DNA from: Lepiota brunneoincarnata
Taxonomy: Eukaryota > Basidiomycota > Agaricomycetes > Agaricales > Agaricaceae
Reading direction: 5' to 3'
NCBI GenBank assembly: GCA_023014365.1
Contig: JAEBUN010000047.1
Location: forward strand, 62,001-126,000
DNA length: 64,000 bases
Shown here: positions 55,603 through 64,000 of the stretch, piece after piece
Layout of the letters: each line of letters opens with the position of its first letter
Position numbering within the stretch: position 1 is the first letter of the stretch
Program-made: the position numbers and the translations under genes
Notes under the pieces: model-generated
What the model saw: only the letters and a program-made list of their open reading frames with translations
Database searches by the model: none
What the model was told of the DNA's origin: nothing

Positions 55603-58083
55603 GCTACATAAGAACATGGAAATGGTGCAACAGTAGGAGGGGTAACCATGAGTAGTTTGGTGAGCTGTTCGCCAAAGCCATGCAAAATCAGGACATTAGG
55701 TTTTAGACATCTTCAATCTTTTGGGCTGGGAAGCAGGGGTAGGAGAGTCAGCTCCACTTGGCTCTATGACCTGCTCGAGAGCCCCGCTGGCACTCCAGGA
55801 GCATTTGGAGGTTGAGGTGCCAGGGAGTGGATACAGTTGAACCTGACCAGATTTGTCTCTCGCCTCCATGAATTCTTGGATGAGTAGAGTGTGAATATCC
55901 TGGAAAGCGGCTTGATTGATCTCCGGGTCCACCTCAGCAATTCCATAGTGGTCCACAAGTTTTTGCCTGATTAATTCCAATCGAAATCCAACATATAGGA
56001 AAGATTCCGGGAGATGAGGTAAGGCCTGGCCAAGGATTCGCTCCGCCTGTAACACATCAGAACGCCCACCATAGAAAAGAATCCCTGGGAAAAATGATCG
56101 TGCACAGCCAGCCTGTTTCTCCACGGATGAGTTCACGATCTCATCTTTATTATCTCGGTGATTGAATATCATCCACAATGCTATCCACCACATCGACTCA
56201 AGATCATGCAGGGGGTTATAACGAAAAACTGGCGTAGGTCGAAATGCAAGATCTTCCCAGGTTGTGGCTTCCACTCGAGGCAAGAAGAGATATTCATTGC
56301 GTTCAACCTCAACTGCCATGAAGTCGAGTGTACCCTGTATTGATGTCTATGAGAAATTGGAACAAATACCCAATGGCCATGACGCACCGTACGAATTTCA
56401 TGGAAGCTCTCTTGACTCATCCTTTTCGCGTACTCCAAGTCGCTCAACTTGCCATGGCCATTGAATACAAGAAGATTCCTGCAGCTGAGATCACGATGCA
56501 CCCATCCATATTTATGTAATAGCTCAAGTGCTGATAGGGCCAATAAAGGTCTCGTTGGTAGCTGTTGTTTAGGCAATAAAAAGGGCGTACCTTTCGTCCC
56601 ATCCATCAAGCTCTGAAAGACCGTGGCAAGACTTTTCACAGAATGTATTGCCACCGCGACCTCTTTGTACACAATGCGATAATGGACTTTGGCGCTGTAA
56701 CGGTGGTGACTTGCATGACGGTGTCGCGATCGCCCTGGTGCATCCACCAAGGGGATGGACCCAGCACTTGTGGTATGCTCGGACCGACCCATTTTCTTCT
56801 GAAGTAAAAACCGGTCACCGGAGGGGACTTCAAAACGACGCAACATGAGGTCCTGTGTGTGATCCGTTTGGCTATTGATGAGAACGTCTCCGTGGTGGAT
56901 CACGGTCATGAAGTATTGTCCAATGAGTGCTTTATCTTGCTCGTTAGCCTCGTCTTCAAGCATCTGGCGAGTCTCTCCTTCACGGTCACGATCATGATCA
57001 ACCCAGACATCCTTGAGAGCAACCGGGTCGCCTTCTACCTTGTTAGTGTTGCGATTAAGCATGCGAGCCTTGAAAACCCGTGTGCCCCTGCCGCGCAGAG
57101 CATCAGTGGCGAATTCGGACAAAACCCCCTCCGTGCGATACATGACCGGAACAATTTGACCAGAGATACGCGCATGAACCGTGATATCGAAATGGTCTTG
57201 GTCGGCTCCGGGTACTCGGCGCATGGTAGGGTCCCATCCAACACTTTCCGGCGTCGAGTATGCAACCGATAGAACGAAACGAATGAGCGGATCGCGATCC
57301 TATGGAGTTGATTAATGCGAAGTTTATACGTACACAGTATTGTTAAACTCACCTGCATGAAATTGAACGACTTGGTGACAAATACCGTCGAGCGGCTCAC
57401 AAACCACAGCCTCATGGAAGCGCTTTCTACAGTGAACCCGAACGTAAACCTGCGGCAAGGATCATCACGCATGGTGTGATGCATGTTCCATATAATCTTG
57501 CGCACGTTCTTCGTAACATAGTTGTATCAATCAAGGTTTATGCAGGCCTGTATAATTATACTTACATCATCAATATCATCCGGAGTCATTCCCTTCTTGT
57601 ACTCCCCTGGGACAGCAACATCGGACCACTTGTGACCACTTTCCACGTTAGACTGGCGGGCAAAATAGCCATCAGGACGCGACTTGTTCCCGAGAGTGGA
57701 GATTGGGGCTCGGTGAGGATCGTCGTGGTACTGGAGGTATGGCGATCGAATGAGGCCGCTACAATCAATGATATTTTTGAAGACCACTCCGAGGGGTTGG
57801 AAGGCGCCGGGCTTGCGTAAGTCAGAGTTTACAAGATTGTTTGAGAAGGCAGCCCATCGGTTGTCTTGCACATGTCGTCTCGTAATAAGCCTTTGGGTAA
57901 TTGCCATTAACTCGATACCGTCAACCTTTGGAGCCGCTTTGTCCAAGAAGAATTCCACAGGTACCTCCGGAATACAGCTACCCAGATCGTTCATGATAAC
58001 GGCGCGTATCTGGTCCAAATCGCCTTTTCGGTAAGCCCCGCTGGATGTGTGTTTGGGAACAGCCAGAGTGTCGGGTTTCAGCT

Positions 58084-58437
58084 TGTTGGTGAGACGCAGT
58101 GTCGGCGAGACACAGTGACTTCGGTCACTTCCGTTTTCGGACTAAACAAAAGCAGAGTCGCTCTGCACACACACCGGCACACACACTTATTTCATATTCT
58201 GTGTGCCGGTGTTCCGTTTTTTACAACTATACAGTTCTTGTCCTCAATGTATAAAAAAGAATTAGCTTACCAACACACCTCAGCGGTTCGCGAAACGAGC
58301 GTGACGCTGAGGTGAGTAGTTTACACTAGCTAGAAAAACTAGCCTCACTAAACCTACTACAGTACGTCTACCAATAGGTACGAAAATATATTTAGCGGTT
58401 CGCGAAACGAGCGTGACGCTGAGTACGTCTACCAATA
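58084..58437 (+). repeat. Copia-2 5' LTR
   Basis: The LTR runs TGTTGGTGAG to CTACCAATA; it ends in TA rather than the usual CA, as does the other LTR. It contains two copies of AGCGGTTCGCGAAACGAGCG, the first inside an 8-bp stem (CCTCAGCG...CGCTGAGG, 58278-58312). It also has two copies of AGTACGTCTACCAATAGGT, the second running over the LTR/primer-site junction. Confidence 0.96.
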
Positions 58438-58449
58438 GGTTATGGGCCC
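58438..58449 (+). promoter_or_regulatory. Copia-2 primer binding site (half-tRNA initiator Met type)
   Basis: GGTTATGGGCCC follows the 5' LTR without a gap. It is the same 12 bases as in Copia-1 and complements the anticodon arm of initiator tRNA-Met. Here the gag ATG is about 135 bp downstream, so unlike Copia-1 the site is not used as the start codon. Confidence 0.9.
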
Positions 58450-58585
58450 CGAAAGACACAACTAACTTTATATTGAACCACACTATCCTTACCACGAACA
58501 CATCACATTACTGAACAAAACACATCCGACTACATAAAACACACTCACACTTGGGGAACACATATACGCCTCACAGACATAAAAG

Positions 58586-61500
58586 ATGACAAAGTCCGGA
58601 CCACCAACTTTCTCTGAGGGGGACAAATTCGATGGATCAAACTGGATTTCCTGGAAAAACATGATCATAATCGCAGCCGAGGTTCAGGGCGTGATGGGAT
58701 ACCTCACTGGGTCGATCATCAACCCAACTACCACTACGACCCCCACAGTTATAGTAACCCCACCTACTACTACGGGTACTCCAAATCCAGCCATAGACCC
58801 CATAATCCAACCAACAACACCCGTAACAGCAGACACCCCCTGGGACTCAACTACCCCAATGGCTAGTGAGTGGAAGACTCGAAATGCATGGACCAAAGGC
58901 CTTCTGCTCTACAATATCCGCAATCCTATCGGTATGGGTGCCAACATCACAGGGAGCGCAGCTGAAGCCTGGAAATCCCTTGTTGATCTGTACGACAAAA
59001 CATCTGAGCTATCGTTACTACATGCGGAAGAAGAGCTACGAAACTTACGTTACCGGGACGGGGATAATTTCCCAAACCATATCGCTCTTTTATGAACATT
59101 CTGGCAAAATGTGAATGCAATGGGTGGTAACATCACTGATACCGCTTTCCGATCCATCATACTTGGTTCATTACCACGATCCTGGGACCCAGTGGTAGCT
59201 ACACTGTACACCACTACATCGTCTGTCGAAGCGATTGCCAGGTTAAACACGCACTGGGCCAGGATTAGTCGTGATAAACCACACCACAGCACCAACTCAC
59301 CCACAGCGCTCCAAACCAACACCCCACGTAACCGACAAAACCTTGTCTGTACCAACCCCAACTGCCGCCGGATTGGGCATACAATTGATGACTGCTATTG
59401 GCCAGGTGGTGGGAAACCTGGGCAATTTCCTGCAAATTTTGGACGTCGTAGGATCCAGGGCCAGACCACAAACCAACAACCCCGTGTTAATCAATTACCC
59501 CCCAGTCAACCAACCCAACAACCACGATCGTTTCACACTACAACCAACGAACCAAACAATGAAGTACCGGTTCACACACCCAAGGATGTGGTCATTCTCA
59601 TGACTGAGGTGATGCGCGATCAAAAGGACTTTGAGACAGTCCCTACCGTGATTGATTCAGGAGCAACAGACCATTGTTTTGTCCAGAGGGAGGACTTCAT
59701 TGAGTACAACGAGTTCGAACACCCATACTTTGGAGGTGCCGCTGATAAGGACGCAAGTTTTCCTGTCATGGGGAGTGGAACGGTTAGGATGATTGTTACA
59801 GCTGAGGGAAGGATGATTGACCTCACATTACGCAACGTGTTACACACACCCACTTTACGCTCCAACCTGATCTCAATCCCACAAATCTGCACACGTGGAC
59901 TATTTGCTACTTTTGGACCTGAGAGTGTAGAGCTCTACTTCGGGGATGGGAGACTTGCAGTACGGGGAGAGCTGAGGGGTGGACTATACATTGTGGATGT
60001 GGTTGAGCCCCCACAGGCACTGGTAGCTAGGTCGAGGAACAAGCCAGTCAGTTTTGATGTGTGGCACAGACGGATGGGCCATGTTGGAGTTAGCTCCCTA
60101 TGGAACATGGCACAGAAGAAACTCGTCGACGGTTTGGTTATACTTGGCCAGCTTGAGATGGATGGTACCTGTGAAGACTGTATTTTCGGTAAATCGCATG
60201 TGAAACCTTATGACGAAGAGGTCACACACGAATCGGGGTTGCTGGAGCGCATACATGTAGACTTGTGGGGACCGTCCCCAACCAGATCTGCTGGAGGTTC
60301 CCGTTATTTCATGCTTTTGATGGATGGCGCATCCTCATTTCGTACAGTCAAGTTCCTGGCCGAAAAGTCAGCAGAGAGTACTTTGAACGTCTTCAGGTCT
60401 TTCCATGCAGAGGCAGAGAGACAGACCGGGCATAAGCTGAAGGTGGTACGATGTGATCGGGGACGTGAGTGGAACAACAAACTGTGGGAGGACTATACCC
60501 GGAGCGCTGGGATAAGGATGGAATTCACTACGGCATATGCACATCAGCAGAACGGTGCAGCAGAAAGGAGCATGCGTACTATTCTGGACTCAGCAAGATC
60601 CATGCTCGTCGAGTCTGGACTACCTGCAAAATACTGGCCTGAAGCTATCCGTACTACAGTCTACGTCCGAAATCTCATTCCTTCCAGGAGACACCCTGAT
60701 ATTGTTCCTGCTGAGCTCTGGTTTGGGAAGCGGCAGGATGTCACTCACCTCCGACCGTTTGGTGCTACAGCCTACGCAAACATACCCATTGAGCTGAATA
60801 ACTCGAAACTGGCCCCTAGAGCAACCCGACTGGTGTTGATTGGATACTTCGGACGGGGGAGCTACAAGTTACTTGACCGTGCATCTGGCTCTGTATATAG
60901 TGGGCGGAACGTCACCTTTGATGAGGGCTCGACAAATTTCACAAGAGGCCCCCGACGTATGGAGTGGGGGGAGGATGAGGACCCCTTGCCGACAGAGGCA
61001 CTGGATGAACGAACACCCAGGACTAATGATGGTGCACATGCCGTGGATACTACCCCTGATGGCAGCATGTCCTCTGAAGAGGAGGTAATGCAGTTGGTGA
61101 CAGGGGATGAGTTGGTGAGTGCCGAGGCTGGGGGAGTGGCCCAGGTAGCCCCTCCAGCTCCACGCCGCTCACTTCGTGGAACACGGCCATCAAGGCGTAT
61201 GATCGAGTCTCAGGAGTACTTGGCTCGCGAGGGCGAGATACCAGGTGCTTTTGCAGCCTTTATGGGGGGGGTCAGGGTGCCTCAGAATTTCCGTGAGGCG
61301 ATGGAGGAGCTGGAAGTGTGGATGGGCCCTATGATGGATGAGATAGGAGTGATGAAGGCACGTGGGGTGTACACTTTAGTCGACAGGCCAGTGGGACGGA
61401 ATGTGGTTGCATCTAAATGGGTTTTTGCCCCGAAATTCGATGGTGATGGACGCTTGACGAGGAGGAAGGCACGGATCGTCGCAAAGGGCTTCACACAAGT

Positions 61501-62857
61501 TCAGGGGGTTGATTTTGATGACACCTATGCAGCCACGGCCTGGCTGGAGTCCTTCCGCCTTGTTATTGCATTGTCAGCCTCTCGCAACCTGGTGTTATGG
61601 CAGCTGGATTTCGTGGCGGCGTACCTGAATAGTGACATTGGGTTTGACGTTTACATGGAACAACCAGCGGGTTTTAGTGAGGGGGGAGGTGGTAAGGTGT
61701 GGCGACTCAATAAAACCCTGTATGGTACAATGCAGGGAGCGCATGACTGGTTTAAAACACTTGGCAAAACTTACAGGTCGCTTGGATATCACCAGTCCCG
61801 TGCCGAACCAACAGTCCGATCGAGGAAGAGAGAGGATGGGCGACACACTATCAGTGTGACATACACGGATGACACCATGGGGGTTTCAACATCTAAAGAA
61901 GAGGCAGAGATGGCAAAACGTGAGCTAGGGGAGGAGTATGAGGTGAAGGTCATGGAATCGGTGGACCACATGCTTGGTATCAAAGTAGAGGAAACCAGCG
62001 GCGGGATCAGACTATCCCAGCGGGCGTACGCAGAAAGGGTGTTGGAGAAATTTGGCATGTCGAGGTGTAAGGCCAAATCGGTCCCATTACCAATGGGGAT
62101 CACGCTATCAAAGGACGACTGCCCATCAACTGAGGAAGAAATCGAGGAGATGAGAAACATACCGTATCGAGAGGCTCTAGGATCCCTGATGTGGCTCCAA
62201 GTGGGAACCCGACCCGACCTATCATATACTGTCAACCTCCTGTCTCGATATGCACAGAATCCAGGGAGGGCACACTGGGAGGCAATGAAGCATGCCCTCG
62301 CATACGTGAAGGGGACGCTGGACTACGCAATAACTTACCATCGAGGAGCCAGCCTACAACCGATTGGATACGTTGACTCTGATTTTGCCGGTGACAGGGA
62401 TACGAGGCGATCTACCGAAGGACACGTATTTTTCGTAGGGGGAGGACCCGTGTCATGGATGACCAAACGACAAGAGTCAGTGGCCACGTCAACCACCGAA
62501 GCTGAGTACATGGCCGTTTCACGTGCGGTTCAACAGGCAATGTGGCTCTCGGATTTCTTTGATGAGATCGCACTGCCACAAAAGCGTCTGGTCAACATTA
62601 ACATTGACAATAATGGCGCGATTGACCTTACGAAGACTTACCGAGGCCACAAACGGACAAAACACATCTCAGTCCGATATCACTTTGTGAAGGAGAAGGC
62701 AGACGAGGGGGAGTTTCGACCGACATATATCCCTGGTGACAACAATATTGCTGACTTGTTAACTAAAGCCCTGCCACGAGACGCAACGAGACGACATGCC
62801 AGGAGTATGGGATTGATAGAGGATCGAGAGGAAGCTCAGGAGGATGAGGAGAACTAA
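58586..62857 (+). pseudogene. gag-pol: Copia-2 gag-pol, single TGA stop in gag
   Basis: The frame is 1424 codons, with TGA at 59093-59095 (HIALL-stop-TFWQNVNAMGG; CGA Arg likely ancestral). Domains by residue: gag (about 10-230); CCHC knuckle CTNPNCRRIGHTIDDC (about 254-269); protease VIDSGATDHCFV (about 358); pre-integrase WHRRMGHV...CEDCIFGKSH (about 494-540). The integrase core has VDLWGPSPTRS, VVRCDRGREW and QQNGAAERSMRT (D, D, E at about 562-665). The reverse transcriptase has KWVFAPKFDGDGRL, FVAAYLNSD and YTDDTMG (about 945-1100). RNase H has DSDFAGDRDTRRSTEG, STTEAEYMA and DNNGAIDL, ending NIADLLTKALPRD. Everything after the stop is open for 1248 codons from the ATG at 59111, so truncated pol could in principle be made, but without a complete gag. 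One revertible base separates it from an intact polyprotein. Confidence 0.93.
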
Positions 62858-62889
62858 GGAGACCGGCTCTCTCGCCGTATGCTGCGCCT

Positions 62890-62896
62890 GGGGGAG
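62890..62896 (+). promoter_or_regulatory. Copia-2 polypurine tract
   Basis: GGGGGAG lies directly against the TG of the 3' LTR, the position where plus-strand DNA synthesis is primed. Confidence 0.75.
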
Positions 62897-63250
62897 TGTT
62901 GGTGAGACGCAGTGTCGGCGAGACACAGTGACTTCGGTCACTTCCGTTTTCGGACTAAACAAAAGCAGAGTCACTCTGCACACACACCGGCACACACACT
63001 TATTTCATATTCTGTGTGCCGGTGTTCCGTTTTTTACAACTATACAGTTCTTGTCCTCAATGTATAAAAAAGAATTAGCTTACCAACACACCTCAGCGGT
63101 TCGTGAAACGAGCGTGACGCTGAGGTGAGTAGTTTACACTAGCTAGAAAAACTAGCCTCACTAAACCTACTACAGTACGTCTACCAATAGGTACGAAAAT
63201 ATATTTAGCGGTTCGCGAAACGAGCGTGACGCTGAGTACGTCTACCAATA
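62897..63250 (+). repeat. Copia-2 3' LTR
   Basis: It is identical in length to the 5' LTR with two differences: CG to CA in the GCAGAGTC(G/A)CTCTGC hairpin and CG to TG in the first GGTTCG(C/T)GAAACG block. Both are changes expected from deaminated methyl-CpG. Confidence 0.96.
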
Positions 63251-63351
63251 CAGCTGCGAGTCATGGCGTGGGGGGGTTTGTGGGTCTGGCATGGCGTTGG
63301 TTGAGGGGACGCTGGGCCCCGTGAGAATCTTCCACATGCAGTTACAGGGCG

Positions 63352-63555
63352 TCAAAGCTCATATCCAATCCATCGATTGGGCGTCAAGTCCAGCATTATC
63401 GCATTAGCCCCGCACACCTGAGACCTGCCAGAATCGGTCCTATGGATAGGAGGTACAAAAGAATAGTTATAAGAATCAGTTTCGTTTGTACACTCGGTAC
63501 CCATCACGTGTTTTAGAACCGAGTCTGTCACAATAAAAGGATCTGCCCATGGCAC
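63352..63555 (-). CDS. Possible terminal exon upstream of the kinase gene, uncertain
   Basis: An open minus-strand frame (PWADPFIVTDSVLKHVMG... to ANAIMLDLTPNRWIGYEL) ends in TGA at 63352, just upstream of the kinase start. It has no upstream ATG in frame before a stop; a GTG or the internal ATG near 63493 would be needed. It could be the last exon of another gene. No family recognised. Confidence 0.22.
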   Translation of the reverse strand: MPWADPFIVTDSVLKHVMGTECTNETDSYNYSFVPPIHRTDSGRSQVCGANAIMLDLTPNRWIGYEL

Positions 63556-64000
63556 AGATCACCTTAAAAGATCTAGGATCTGTTGTAATGACCAAGATAG
63601 GATTATTTTATTGTCTCTGTACCTATAATAGATGTTATACACTAATCAGGTTCTATTCAATATTATGCCCAATCTACAGATTATGCCAACAATTCGGAAT
63701 CAGTAGAGTGTCCAGATTGAGCAGCCCACTGTTGGAAAGTTGTATATAGATGAATTTATAAATCAGTGGCTGGCAAAAGTATTTATTGTAAGAATATAAG
63801 ACTACGAACATAAGCTTAACATAAGTATAGTGGATGTAAATGTGGATGCTCACCTCAGTCACTCGTTATATGCACGAGTACTGAGGAAAGCCTAGCTACG
63901 TGTCCATATGCCAGGTAACCGAAGTTTTTACTGAATGGGAATAGAAATAAAATAGTAAATAAATCGCAACATCGTGATTTGCGCAAGTAGGGTCCATGTC
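63556..64000. other. Unassigned AT-rich intergenic end
   Basis: Only short frames of about 60 codons are open. No tRNA, LTR end or simple repeat was seen. Confidence 0.35.

Larger units (their letters stand above)
58084..63250 (+). mobile_element. Young full-length Ty1/Copia retrotransposon (Copia-2)
   Basis: This 5167-bp element has 354-bp LTRs (58084-58437, 62897-63250) and CAGCT duplications at 58079-58083 and 63251-63255. It carries a primer site at 58438, one gag-pol reading frame (58586-62857) broken by a single TGA, and a GGGGGAG purine tract directly before the 3' LTR. The LTRs differ at two sites, both CpG transitions. It is inserted antisense to the FunK1 kinase gene. Confidence 0.97.
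55696..63292 (-). pseudogene. FunK1-type fungal protein kinase gene, disrupted in exon 1 by Copia-2
   Basis: Minus-strand exons: exon 1 in two pieces (63256-63292 and 57566-58083, around the Copia insertion), then 57353-57508, 57...: 56591-57299, 56388-56530 and 55696-56334. With the element and one CAGCT removed the frame is 734 codons. Motifs are MHHTMRDDPCRRFTFGF, LWFVSRS and FNFMQ in the N-terminal FunK1 region. The kinase core then has GWVHRDLSCRNLLVF (catalytic HRD loop with Asn) and KLSDLEYAKRM (DLE in the DFG position, usual for this family). GTLDFMAVEVERNEYLFLPR and FRYNPLHDLESMWWIALW follow, with a Ser/Pro-rich tail ending KRLKMSKT. Introns are 53-60 bp GT-AG. No other lesion was seen, so the gene was probably working until the insertion. 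FunK1 kinases are greatly expanded in mushrooms; their substrates are mostly unknown. An in-frame upstream ATG (near 63337) is an alternative start. Confidence 0.85.

Noticed and set aside
56531..56590. Treating the 60-bp stretch in the kinase as coding, since the frame stays open through it.
   Set aside because: It has GTACGC...TCAG borders, and splicing joins DGTK to ALELLHKYGWVHRD as expected for the family; the unspliced residues have no counterpart.
1..64000. CRISPR arrays, bacterial operons, ribosomal RNA genes, telomere repeats.
   Set aside because: None seen; intron-bearing genes and retroelements indicate a eukaryotic nuclear region.

Overview
The window looks like a nuclear chromosome segment from a mushroom-forming basidiomycete (Agaricomycetes). 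The evidence is short GT-AG introns of about 50-75 bp, a FunK1-type fungal kinase gene, a small cysteine-rich secreted protein family, an EXS-domain gene with 12 small exons, and fungal Ty3/Gypsy (chromodomain) and Ty1/Copia elements. I cannot name genus or species.

There are two compartments. From 1 to about 43,900 the DNA is AT-rich, poor in CpG and consists almost entirely of decayed repeats. It holds a broken SNF2-type helicase gene (595-4460) and a broken RecQ-type helicase gene (13480-15870). Each is split by a different solo LTR with an exact 5-bp target duplication. It also holds two copies of a long LTR-like element with 4-bp target duplications (6451-8216, 37837-39411), a 698-bp solo LTR carrying an acidic ORF in its U3 part (7210-7907), a CACTG-ended MITE (19075-19303), a full-length chromodomain Gypsy element (20167-28354), an almost perfect 309-bp inverted duplication (29533-29841/30315-30623), and a full-length minus-strand Copia element with a nested insertion (34154-40505). 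Inactivating mutations in these elements are mainly CGA-to-TGA and related CpG transitions, the expected footprint of cytosine methylation followed by deamination.

From about 43,900 to 64,000 the DNA is richer in G+C and carries real host genes. A segment holding a 12-cysteine secreted protein gene is present in three tandem copies (46645-47067 intact, 50008-50426 frameshifted, 51346-51763 intact). The 3' end of the neighbouring EXS-domain gene (52643-54649, minus) was duplicated with it (fragment at about 48650-49018). A FunK1-type kinase gene follows on the minus strand (55696-63292). Its first exon is split by a young Copia element (58084-63250), whose LTRs differ at only two CpG sites and whose gag-pol frame has one TGA stop. 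Removing the element and one CAGCT duplication leaves an in-frame 734-codon kinase gene.

The window therefore records several rounds of transposition: old helicase genes hit by LTR elements, LTR elements nested in one another, progressive CpG decay, and a recent insertion that has just broken a host kinase gene. Much of the AT-rich half (for example 4461-6450, 9272-12500, 15870-19074, 32152-34148, 40511-43920) holds only short broken frames that I cannot assign.
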